DNA from: Bacteroidales bacterium UBA1195
Lineage (GTDB): Bacteria > Bacteroidota > Bacteroidia > Bacteroidales > WCHB1-69
Direction of reading: 5' to 3'
Assembly (NCBI GenBank): GCA_002309855.1
Contig: DBYD01000007.1
Location: forward strand, 904 to 23,547
DNA: 22,644 nt
Part shown: one piece after another, positions 16,710 through 22,644 of the stretch
How the letters are laid out: each line of letters opens with the position of its first letter
How positions within the stretch are numbered: the first letter of the stretch is position 1
The notes under the pieces: model-generated
Told to the model about the DNA's origin: nothing
Databases searched by the model: none
The model's input: the letters and a program-made list of their open reading frames with translations, nothing else
Program-made: the position numbers and the translations under genes

Positions 16710-18263
16710 ATGGAGAGCAAGTTAGGACTGGATTTTGAAAAAGTGGCCTGTGCAAGGGATCTGGCACGTCAGATTGCGGATCAGGTGCAGGCCTTCGTCA
16801 ATCAGTATACCACTGTGGCAGTGGAACGTACACTCTGCCGGCTGATGGGCGTGGATGGCGTTGACGCCAACCAGGTGCCGCTGCCCAATGTTGTGGTGGA
16901 TGCGGTGAAACAGAAAGGTGTTTTAGGCGAAGGCGTGCTTTTTTTCATGGCAAATGCCATGATGCAGACCGGACTGCAGCCGCAGCAGATTGCCGAAAAG
17001 GTTGCTGCCGGCCAGTATGACTTCACACAGGTGGTCACCTCCGACCCGAAGCGGATTGCCGAGACGCTGCAGCCTGTCATTGACGCGAGCATGGGGCGGA
17101 TTCGTGCACGTCGGGCGCGTCGCGAGCATTACCTTGAAACAATCGGGGAGGGGCCGAAGCCCTACCTATATATAATTGTCGCCACCGGCAACATCTATGA
17201 GGATGTTGTGCAGGCGGAGGCGGGTGCGCGTCAGGGTGCCGATGTGATTGCGGTGATCCGCACCACCGGCCAGAGCCTGCTGGACTACGTGCCATACGGA
17301 GCGACCACCGAGGGCTTCGGCGGCACTTTCGCCACGCAGGAGAACTTCCGCATCATGCGCACTGCGCTCGACAAGGTGGGTGAGGAACTTGGACGCTACA
17401 TCCGCTTGTGCAACTACTGCTCCGGCCTCTGTATGCCGGAAATCGCCGTCATGGGGGCGTTTGAGGGGCTGGATGTGATGCTCAACGATGCTCTCTACGG
17501 CATCCTGTTCCGTGACATCAACATGCAGCGCACGCTGATTGACCAGTACATGTCGCGTATCATCAATGGTTTTGCAGGCGTGATTATCAATACGGGTGAG
17601 GACAACTACCTTACCACCGCCGATGCCGTGGAGGCGGCGCACACCGTGCTGGCTTCCGACCTTATAAATGAGCAGCTGGCGTTGCTGGCCGGTCTTAAGG
17701 AGGAGCAGATGGGGCTCGGACATGCCTTTGAGATGGATCCCATGCTGGAGAACGGCTTCCTCTATGAGCTGGCGCAGGCACAGATGACGCGCGAAATCTT
17801 CCCCAAGGCGACGTTGAAATACATGCCGCCCACCAAATTCATGACCGGAAACATCTTCCGCGGGCACATCCAGGATGCGCTCTTCAACATGATAGGCATC
17901 TGGACCCATCAGGGCATCCAGCTGCTCGGCATGCCGACGGAGGCCATCCACACCCCGTTCATGAGCGACCGCTACCTCTCCATTGAAAATGCGAAATACA
18001 TCTTCAACAACATGCGCAGCATCGGGGAGGAGATGCAGTTTGTGGAGGGCGGAATCTGCCGGACACGCGCCAAGGAGGTTCTTGACAAAACCATCGGGCT
18101 GTTGGAGCAGATGAACCGCGAAGGGCTTTTCTCCTCCTTGGAGAAGGGCATTTTCGGGGATGTGAAGCGTCCGAAAAACGGCGGCAAGGGCTTGGAGGGC
18201 GTCAGCCTGAAGGGCGCACATTACATGAATCCGTTTATTGACTTGATGAAAGGGCAAAGATAA
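16710..18263 (+). CDS. kamD: Lysine 5,6-aminomutase, alpha subunit
   Basis: A 517-residue cytoplasmic subunit that, with KamE, moves the 6-amino group of L-beta-lysine (or D-lysine) to carbon 5 using adenosylcobalamin and PLP, giving 3,5-diaminohexanoate. Length matches the clostridial KamD. Recognised family stretches in order: TTGQSLLDYVPYGATTEGFG (about residues 190-209), CNYCSGLCMPEIAVMGA (about 233-249), GILFRDINMQRTLIDQ, NTGEDNYLTTADA, LGHAFEMDP, and PTKFMTGNIFRGHIQDALFN; the C-terminus carries KRPKNGGKGLEGV. These belong to the TIM-barrel portion that closes over B12 and PLP. Start at 16710 agrees with family length. Its TAA stop shares a base with the kamE ATG (TAATG), indicating translational coupling. 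Confidence 0.97.
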   Translation: MESKLGLDFEKVACARDLARQIADQVQAFVNQYTTVAVERTLCRLMGVDGVDANQVPLPNVVVDAVKQKGVLGEGVLFFMANAMMQTGLQPQQIAEKVAAGQYDFTQVVTSDPKRIAETLQPVIDASMGRIRARRARREHYLETIGEGPKPYLYIIVATGNIYEDVVQAEAGARQGADVIAVIRTTGQSLLDYVPYGATTEGFGGTFATQENFRIMRTALDKVGEELGRYIRLCNYCSGLCMPEIAVMGAFEGLDVMLNDALYGILFRDINMQRTLIDQYMSRIINGFAGVIINTGEDNYLTTADAVEAAHTVLASDLINEQLALLAGLKEEQMGLGHAFEMDPMLENGFLYELAQAQMTREIFPKATLKYMPPTKFMTGNIFRGHIQDALFNMIGIWTHQGIQLLGMPTEAIHTPFMSDRYLSIENAKYIFNNMRSIGEEMQFVEGGICRTRAKEVLDKTIGLLEQMNREGLFSSLEKGIFGDVKRPKNGGKGLEGVSLKGAHYMNPFIDLMKGQR

Positions 18264-19051
18264 TGAGCGAAGGTTTGTATTCGATGGAGGCCAAGGATTT
18301 TGACAAAACCTTGGATTTGACAAAGGTAAAGCCTTATGGCGACACGATGAACGACGGCAAGGTGCAGCTGAGCTTCACGCTGCCGGTCCCTTGTGGCGCG
18401 GAGGCGGTTGAGGCGGCCAAGCAGCTGATACGGAAAATGGGGATGGAGAATCCGCAGGTGGTCTTCTACAAGGAGCTGACACAGGGCTTCACCTTCTTCA
18501 ACTGCTACGGAAGCTGCTCGCAAACGGTGGACTACCAGGGCATATATGTGCCTAAGGTTGAATCATCAACTATGGACATGTACGAGACCGACGCCTATAT
18601 TAAGGAGCATTTCGGACGGAAGATTGTGGTGGTTGGCGCAAGCACAGGTACCGACGCCCATACGGTCGGTATCGACGCCATCATGAACATGAAGGGATAT
18701 GCCGGACATTACGGTCTGGAACGTTACGAGATGGTGGAGGCCTACAATCTCGGTTCCCAGGTGCCGAACGAGGAGTTCATCGCCAAGGGGCTGGAGCTGC
18801 ACGCCGATGCGCTGATTGTTTCACAGACTGTGACGCAGAAGGATGTGCACATCCACAATCTGGTGAACCTTGTGGAGCTGATGGAGGCCGAGGGGCTGCG
18901 CGACCGGATGATACTGGTCTGCGGTGGTGCCCGCATCACGCACGAACTGGCCAAGGAGCTGGGATACGATGCCGGTTTCGGTATGAACACCTTCGCCGAC
19001 GATGTCATCTCCTTCATTGTGCAGGAAATGGTCAAACGGGGAATGAAATAA
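18263..19051 (+). CDS. kamE: Lysine 5,6-aminomutase, beta (cobalamin-binding) subunit
   Basis: A 262-residue subunit with an N-terminal dimerisation segment and a Rossmann-like B12-binding domain. The base-off cobalamin motif DxHxxG is present as Asp131-Ala-His133-Thr-Val-Gly136, and Lys144 (in MNMKG) falls exactly at the number of the PLP Schiff-base lysine known for the clostridial enzyme, as does His133. Later elements ADALIVSQTVTQKD and LVCGGAR match the nucleotide-tail pocket. All catalytic ligands are intact, so the enzyme should be functional. It overlaps kamD by one base and is followed 47 bases later by a CoA-transferase gene. Confidence 0.97.
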   Translation: MSEGLYSMEAKDFDKTLDLTKVKPYGDTMNDGKVQLSFTLPVPCGAEAVEAAKQLIRKMGMENPQVVFYKELTQGFTFFNCYGSCSQTVDYQGIYVPKVESSTMDMYETDAYIKEHFGRKIVVVGASTGTDAHTVGIDAIMNMKGYAGHYGLERYEMVEAYNLGSQVPNEEFIAKGLELHADALIVSQTVTQKDVHIHNLVNLVELMEAEGLRDRMILVCGGARITHELAKELGYDAGFGMNTFADDVISFIVQEMVKRGMK

Positions 19052-19060
19052 TAAAACGTA

Positions 19061-19068
19061 TAAATTTG
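19061..19068 (+). promoter_or_regulatory. Possible -7 promoter word before the CoA-transferase gene
   Basis: TAAATTTG fits TAnnTTTG and lies 31 bases before the ATG at 19099, in an AT-rich spacer. No -33 box is obvious. It would give the CoA-transferase and crotonase genes an internal promoter in addition to read-through from kamDE. Confidence 0.35.
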
Positions 19069-19098
19069 ATTAATAATTAAAAAAAAACATTTTTTTCT

Positions 19099-19755
19099 AT
19101 GGATAAAAATCAGATAAGAGAGGTTATTGCCCGGCGTGCCGCCAAGGAGCTTCACGATGGGGATGTCGTAAATTTGGGAATCGGTCTGCCCACCCTGATT
19201 CCGAACTATCTGCCCGAAGGTGTCACTGTGACGCTGCAGACTGAAAACGGTGCGATGGGCATGGGTGTCGCTCCGGCCGAAGGCCAGGAGGACAAGAACC
19301 TGATCAACGCCGGAGGCGGCTACATTACGCTGAATCCGGGCGCATGCACCTTTGATTCCGCAACCTCGTTCGCCATCATCCGCAGCGGTCATGTGAACGT
19401 GTCGGTGCTTGGTGCGTTGCAGGTGGACGAGAAGGGCAACCTTGCCAACTGGATCATCCCCGGAAAAATGGCTCCCGGCATGGGTGGCGCAATGGATCTG
19501 GTGGTGGGCGCACGCAAGGTGATACTTGCAATGGAGCATACCCAAAAGCGAAATCCGAAAATTTTGAAGGAATGCACGCTGCCTCTGACGGCTGCCGGTC
19601 AGGTAAACATGATTATCACCGAAATGGGCGTGATGGAAATCCGTCCTGAAGGCATTGTGCTGACGGAAATCAATCCGGAGTTCACCGTTGAGGATGTGCA
19701 GGCTGCGACCGAGGCCACTCTGATTGTATCTCCGGATCTGAAGCCGATGTGCTAA
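19099..19755 (+). CDS. Acetoacetate/butyrate-type CoA-transferase, beta subunit
   Basis: A 218-residue subunit of a family I CoA-transferase (AtoA/ScoB/CtfB type). Seen here: the N-terminal VNLGIGLPTLIPNYLPEG, the catalytic segment TENGAMGMG with Glu49 as the residue that forms the CoA thioester, the GAALQVD-like segment GALQVDEKGNLANW, and PGMGGAMDLVVGA. In lysine fermentation this enzyme would move CoA between butyryl-CoA (or acetyl-CoA) and acetoacetate, releasing butyrate. The alpha subunit is not encoded next to it, although the two are normally adjacent; it must be elsewhere, perhaps upstream of kamA. Symbol left empty because atoA, scoB and ctfB cannot be told apart here. The crotonase frame begins at its stop. 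Confidence 0.9.
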   Translation: MDKNQIREVIARRAAKELHDGDVVNLGIGLPTLIPNYLPEGVTVTLQTENGAMGMGVAPAEGQEDKNLINAGGGYITLNPGACTFDSATSFAIIRSGHVNVSVLGALQVDEKGNLANWIIPGKMAPGMGGAMDLVVGARKVILAMEHTQKRNPKILKECTLPLTAAGQVNMIITEMGVMEIRPEGIVLTEINPEFTVEDVQAATEATLIVSPDLKPMC

Positions 19756-19766
19756 ACTGCTGCGGA

Positions 19767-20540
19767 ATGGAATACAAATATTTGGAATTCTCCATGCCGG
19801 AGGAGGGGATAGGACTGCTGACCCTCTCCGCGCCGCAGTCGCTGAATGCGTTGAATTCGGGAATGCTGCGCGAACTGGATGATTTTGTGCAACACGTTCC
19901 CTCCGAAGTGCGGGTCCTGCTTGTCACCGGTGCGGGCGGCAAGGCCTTTGTGGCCGGTGCGGACATCTCCGAAATGCAGCCTCTGGACGAGGCCGGTGCG
20001 TTGGAGTTCGCCCGTCTGGGCTCCTCTGTCTTCAGAAAAATAGAGCTTCTGCCGCTGCCTGTGATTGCTGTGATGAACGGCTATGCGCTCGGCGGCGGAT
20101 GCGAGCTGGCTCTGGCCTGCGACCTGCGCATCACCTCCGAACGGTCCCGCTTCGGGCAGCCGGAGGTGGGGTTAGGCATCATACCAGGCTTCTCCGGTAC
20201 GGTGCGGCTTACTCGAATTGTCGGCCCCGCCTTTGCCAAGGAGCTTATCTATACGGGGAAGACGATCGACGCCAGTGAAGCTTACCGCATGGGGCTGGTG
20301 AATGCCGTGGTCCCTGCCGAACAGCTGATGGAGGAGGCACTGCAATGGGCACGACGCATCATGGCCAACAGCCGCGTGGCGGTCTCGTATGCCAAAAGGA
20401 GCATCCAGGAATCGGCGGACCTGCCCATGGACGATGCCATCGCGCTTGAAAACAGGTACTTCGCACAATGCTTCCTGGCTGAAGATCAGAAGGAGGGCAT
20501 GACCGCCTTCCTGGAGAAGCGCAAGCCACGATACACGTAG
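19767..20540 (+). CDS. Enoyl-CoA hydratase/crotonase (probable 3-hydroxybutyryl-CoA dehydratase)
   Basis: A 257-residue crotonase-fold enzyme. From the ATG at 19767: oxyanion-hole segments FVAGADISEM (61-70) and GYALGGGCELAL (105-116), and catalytic Glu113 and Glu133 (FGQPEVGLGIIPG). Both glutamates are present, as in true hydratases. It probably interconverts crotonyl-CoA and 3-hydroxybutyryl-CoA, linking the lysine pathway to butyrate formation. An in-frame GTG at 19749 overlaps the CoA-transferase stop and would add six residues (through a Cys-Cys pair); 19767 fits the family N-terminus better, but the overlap makes the GTG possible. FSGTVRLTR replaces the more common AGGTQRLxR. Confidence 0.88.
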   Translation: MEYKYLEFSMPEEGIGLLTLSAPQSLNALNSGMLRELDDFVQHVPSEVRVLLVTGAGGKAFVAGADISEMQPLDEAGALEFARLGSSVFRKIELLPLPVIAVMNGYALGGGCELALACDLRITSERSRFGQPEVGLGIIPGFSGTVRLTRIVGPAFAKELIYTGKTIDASEAYRMGLVNAVVPAEQLMEEALQWARRIMANSRVAVSYAKRSIQESADLPMDDAIALENRYFAQCFLAEDQKEGMTAFLEKRKPRYT

Positions 20541-20666
20541 TGACGTCACCACATGGCGTCTCATCGTAAAGACGTCATATCATGGCGTCTCTCTCTCTCA
20601 TCGTAAAGACGTCATACCATGGCGTCTCAGTCACATCAGTAAAGACGTCATATTATGGCGTCTCTA
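20541..20666. repeat. Cluster of four ~36-nt direct repeats, each an imperfect palindrome
   Basis: Units start near 20541 (partial left part), 20567, 20604 and 20640. Each full unit reads GTAAAGACG, an 11-nt centre of the form TCATAYYATGG, then CGTCTC. AGACGTCAT pairs with ATGGCGTCT (one G.U) to make a 9-bp hairpin. The spacers differ (CTCTCTCTCATC, AGTCACATCA). The arms match the family at 16610, 21562 and 21598. There is no T-run, except the A8-10 stretch after the last unit, so termination is doubtful. Confidence 0.8.
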
Positions 20667-20680
20667 AAAAAAAAACCACT

Positions 20681-21523
20681 ATGAAAACCACAAAACTTAT
20701 GCTGGTCCTTGCGACCGTGACCGTGACCGCCGTCTCCTGCGGCAGTAAAAAGGGGACAACCGAGGAAAAAACACCGAAAGTGCTGGTGCTGTATTACTCC
20801 CAGACCGGCAACACCAAGGCGGTGGCTGGGGAGATTGCCCGCCTGCTTAACGCCGACATGGAGGAGATTGTCGCTGTGGAGCCCTACGATGGGGATTTCC
20901 AGGCGACCATCGGACGCTGCATGAAGGAGCGTGAGCAGGGTGTGCTGCCAAAAATCCGCCCGTTGAAATCAGACCTTTCCCAATACGACATTGTCTTTTT
21001 GGGTTATCCTGTATGGTTCGGCACCTATGCGCCGCCTGTGGCCACCCTCCTCGACAGTGTGGACCTGGGCGGGAAAAAGGTGGTCCCGTTCTGCACCTTC
21101 GGCAGCGGAGGACTGGAGTCAAGCGTGAAGGAGCTGCAGGCCAAGCAGCCGGAAGCGGAGCTGTTGCCCGGCTACGGTGTGCGCGCCGCCCGCATGGCGG
21201 CCATGCCGAAGGAGGTGGAGCAGTTCCTGATTGCAGGCGGCTTTATTGAAGGGGAATATGTGCAGCCTGAGGTCTTCCCGGAGCAGCATCTGGTGAGCGC
21301 AGAGGAATCTGCCATTTTCGATGCCGCCGTGGACGGTTATCCGATGCTGCACGCCAAGGCCATTGCGGTCGCATTCCGCAGCATTCCGGAAGGGGTGGAA
21401 TATCTCTTCACGGCCGTAGACCTTCCTCGCGAGGATTCCAAAATGCCGCCCGCCGGTGAAATTCAGGTGTACGTGACGGTGGCCAATGGGGAACCGCCGG
21501 TGTTCACGAAGGTGGTGCGGTAG
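20681..21523 (+). CDS. Lipoprotein with flavodoxin domain
   Basis: A 280-residue lipoprotein: signal peptide with lipobox AVSC and Cys20. Residues about 33-180 form a flavodoxin-like domain: VLVLYYSQTGNTK holds the FMN phosphate loop (Ser40 to Thr45), and GYPVWFGTYAPPV and FCTFGSGG match the two loops that cradle the flavin ring. The last ~90 residues (EGVEYLFTAVDLP, IQVYVTV, PVFTKVVR) form an additional beta-rich region I cannot name. It probably carries electrons or acts as a quinone/flavin reductase outside the cytoplasm; export of a flavodoxin fold as a lipoprotein is unusual but seen in Bacteroidetes. The ATG at 20681 is chosen; the open frame to 20582 only translates the upstream repeats. 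Preceded by the repeat cluster; no promoter word found. Confidence 0.82.
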   Translation: MKTTKLMLVLATVTVTAVSCGSKKGTTEEKTPKVLVLYYSQTGNTKAVAGEIARLLNADMEEIVAVEPYDGDFQATIGRCMKEREQGVLPKIRPLKSDLSQYDIVFLGYPVWFGTYAPPVATLLDSVDLGGKKVVPFCTFGSGGLESSVKELQAKQPEAELLPGYGVRAARMAAMPKEVEQFLIAGGFIEGEYVQPEVFPEQHLVSAEESAIFDAAVDGYPMLHAKAIAVAFRSIPEGVEYLFTAVDLPREDSKMPPAGEIQVYVTVANGEPPVFTKVVR

Positions 21524-21561
21524 GAACGCACGCACGGTGTCGTTCCGGTTATATTTTTGTT

Positions 21562-21589
21562 GTAGGGACGATGTGCACATCGTCCCTAC
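21562..21589. repeat. 28-bp perfect palindrome, family member
   Basis: Arms GTAGGGACG and CGTCCCTAC flank the 10-nt self-complementary core ATGTGCACAT; every position pairs. It starts 38 bases after the flavodoxin-lipoprotein stop. No T-run follows, so if it terminates transcription it does so weakly. Confidence 0.85.
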
Positions 21590-21596
21590 GTTGGGT

Positions 21597-21626
21597 TGTA
21601 GAGACGCAAAATTTTGCGTCTCTACA
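21597..21626. repeat. 30-bp perfect palindrome, family member
   Basis: Arms GTAGAGACG and CGTCTCTAC flank the core CAAAATTTTG, with one more T-A pair outside. It lies 8 bases from the palindrome at 21562 and shares its arms, but has an entirely different core that is still self-complementary. An AT-rich tract follows (to about 21650). Confidence 0.85.
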
Positions 21627-21800
21627 TTATAATATTATAAAATTCCAAAAAAAAAATCCTGCGGCCTGTAATTTTTCGGGGATCTGAAACGTTTTATCAT
21701 TGTCAAACGTTAAAAAAACACCGATATGCAGAAAAATATCTTTTTGTCAAATTATCTATGTGCAGCAAAAAATCTGATTCAAAATAAAAGGAGGAATGAG
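21627..21800. promoter_or_regulatory. AT-rich leader upstream of the Cys-rich lipoprotein
   Basis: No gene. It contains two copies of AAACGTT (21687-21693 and 21705-21711) spaced 18 bases apart, possible half-sites for a regulator. No TAnnTTTG word was found. An in-frame ATG at 21726 precedes the likely start but encodes a non-signal-like segment. Confidence 0.25.
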
Positions 21801-22325
21801 ATGAAAAAAGTAGTTATAGCATTATTTGTCCTGTCTATTAGCGGGATTGTCACATCCTGCAAAAAGGAATACCTTGCATTTCCGCATGATTTGAGAGCAT
21901 ACTTCCCTTATGTGGAAAATCAGGAGATAACGTTTGTGAACGACAGCAACCATCTGATGTCAGGCAAAGTTTTAGAAATAGTCGTGCCAGAAACAGAATA
22001 TTTGCCATACACATGCAAATGCGGGGATGTACATAACCGTAACATGTATTTTACCATTCATTCAGAAAACTTTTCCATATATGGAACCATGGCTACGCGT
22101 ATTTCCAAATTAAAAATGATTTGCAGTTGCAAATTTAGAACAGGCACAACGCTTGACATTGACATGCAGAAAGAATTCTACGGCGACCCTTTTTCCGGGA
22201 ACTTTTCAAAAACAGTTGGAGACACAGTGGTTTTGGAGAAGGGGAATGACAGGATGGTTGTCATCAGAGGGAAAGGGATTTCCGAAGTCAAAGCAGGGGA
22301 TGATGTCTGGCGGTTAAAGGAATAG
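21801..22325 (+). CDS. Small Cys-rich hypothetical lipoprotein
   Basis: A 174-residue lipoprotein: signal MKKVVIALFVL, lipobox VTSC with Cys20. The mature part opens with an FPY-type segment (LRAYFPYVENQEITFVND) that I recall from small Bacteroidetes lipoproteins of unknown function. Two CxC pairs, Cys72/Cys74 (TCKCG) and Cys108/Cys110 (ICSCK), could form a metal site or disulfides. The ATG at 21801 is supported by a strong Shine-Dalgarno, AAGGAGG at 21788-21794 with a 6-base spacer, the only good one in the window. It is AT-rich compared with the kam genes. The next gene starts 15 bases later, so the two are likely co-transcribed. Confidence 0.75.
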   Translation: MKKVVIALFVLSISGIVTSCKKEYLAFPHDLRAYFPYVENQEITFVNDSNHLMSGKVLEIVVPETEYLPYTCKCGDVHNRNMYFTIHSENFSIYGTMATRISKLKMICSCKFRTGTTLDIDMQKEFYGDPFSGNFSKTVGDTVVLEKGNDRMVVIRGKGISEVKAGDDVWRLKE

Positions 22326-22340
22326 AAAAAATATTTTACA

Positions 22341-22644
22341 ATGAAAAAATTGTTAGTATGGGTTATGCTTTGCGCATGCTGCCCTGTGTTCTCCCAGCGG
22401 GGGAACCCCGCCGTTACGCGAAGCGGTTGTGACAGTGCGTTGAACGGCATCTATTATGTGGGCGACAGCCTGTCGGATTTCTATTCTGTGGAGGAGGCGG
22501 TCAGCTGTCTGATGCGGTGCGGGGTGAGCGGTCCGGTGGAGCTGCGCATCCGGAACGGGCTCTTCTACGGCTTTTCCATCTGTGGCATCATTCCGGGGAG
22601 CAGCGTGCGGAACACCGTCACCTTCCGGTCCGGCAGCGGCTGGC
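22341..22644 (+). CDS. Beta-helix surface protein, N-terminal part (runs off the right edge)
   Basis: The frame is open from ATG 22341 to the window end (101 codons). Residues 1-19 are a signal peptide (MKKLLVWVMLCACCPVFSQ). The mature part enters directly into a beta-helix leader: GCDSALNGIYYVGD, an acidic FYSVEEAVSCL segment, RCGVSGPVELRI, then a GSSVRNTVTF segment. This matches the leaders of the giant protein's modules, especially the fourth (GCDSALAGTYRVG, then CGISGPVTFEI and SSAKNTVTF). It is therefore a paralogue that lacks the preceding Ig-like domain. A T9SS tail is expected but not visible. It sits 15 bases after the Cys-rich lipoprotein. Confidence 0.82.
   Translation, partial: MKKLLVWVMLCACCPVFSQRGNPAVTRSGCDSALNGIYYVGDSLSDFYSVEEAVSCLMRCGVSGPVELRIRNGLFYGFSICGIIPGSSVRNTVTFRSGSGW

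Noticed and set aside
17166..18323. 385-codon minus-strand open frame opposite kamD
   Set aside because: kamD is unmistakable on the + strand; the opposite frame is rich in His/Gln/Leu without motifs or a signal of its own.
20541..20666. CRISPR array
   Set aside because: Repeats are regularly spaced at about 36 bases, but spacers are only about 10-16 bases and low complexity, there are only four units, and no cas genes are nearby.
20582..20680. N-terminal extension of the flavodoxin lipoprotein
   Set aside because: It only translates the palindromic repeats (VKTSYHGVS-like periodicity) and would place about 33 residues before the lipoprotein signal.
1..22644. tRNA, rRNA, riboswitch (including cobalamin) or insertion sequence
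   Set aside because: None was recognised in any intergenic gap; no B12-box-like leader is seen before kamD, whose leader is only about 15 bases, and no transposase motifs or terminal inverted repeats of IS type were found.

Overview
The window reads as chromosomal DNA of an anaerobic, amino-acid-fermenting member of the Bacteroidales, probably an uncultured relative of Porphyromonas, Odoribacter or Alistipes; the genus is inference. Evidence: a lysine-fermentation gene set, a type IX secretion (T9SS) C-terminal sorting domain, lipoproteins with short lipoboxes, Bacteroidales-type promoter words of the form TAnnTTTG, and almost no Shine-Dalgarno sequences. Every convincing gene is on the + strand.

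Layout. (1) 1-1570: 3' end of kamA (lysine 2,3-aminomutase), a hairpin, then kamB. (2) 1749-5307: an accessory block with a small outer-membrane barrel protein, a 34-bp perfect palindromic terminator, a broken gene, an AbiE-like toxin-antitoxin pair, a lipoprotein and a secreted esterase-like hydrolase. The middle of the block (about 2600-4350) is visibly more AT-rich than the kam genes. (3) 5351-6706: kamC, a MutS-like ATPase. (4) 6802-16602: one 9.8-kb gene for a 3266-residue surface protein made of four ~560-residue Ig-like plus beta-helix modules and a T9SS tail. (5) 16606-20540: tandem hairpins, a promoter, then kamD-kamE (lysine 5,6-aminomutase), a CoA-transferase beta subunit and a crotonase. 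(6) 20541-21800: a cluster of palindromes around a flavodoxin-domain lipoprotein. (7) 21801-22644: a Cys-rich small lipoprotein and the start of a second beta-helix surface protein that is a paralogue of the giant one.

How the genes work together. KamA makes L-beta-lysine; KamD/KamE, a B12- and PLP-dependent enzyme, makes 3,5-diaminohexanoate; KamB/KamC are the family associated with keeping KamDE active. The CoA-transferase subunit and crotonase belong to the crotonyl/butyryl-CoA end of the pathway. The intermediate enzymes (kdd, kce, kal), the CoA-transferase alpha subunit and butyryl-CoA dehydrogenase/ETF are not in the window.

Most unusual signals. First, a family of short palindromes with nearly constant 9-nt arms (GTAGRGACG / CGTCYCTAC) and variable but self-complementary cores, present at eight places here. 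Second, a kam gene set split twice, by an accessory block and by a 10-kb surface-protein gene. I did not find a clear new defence or RNA-guided system.
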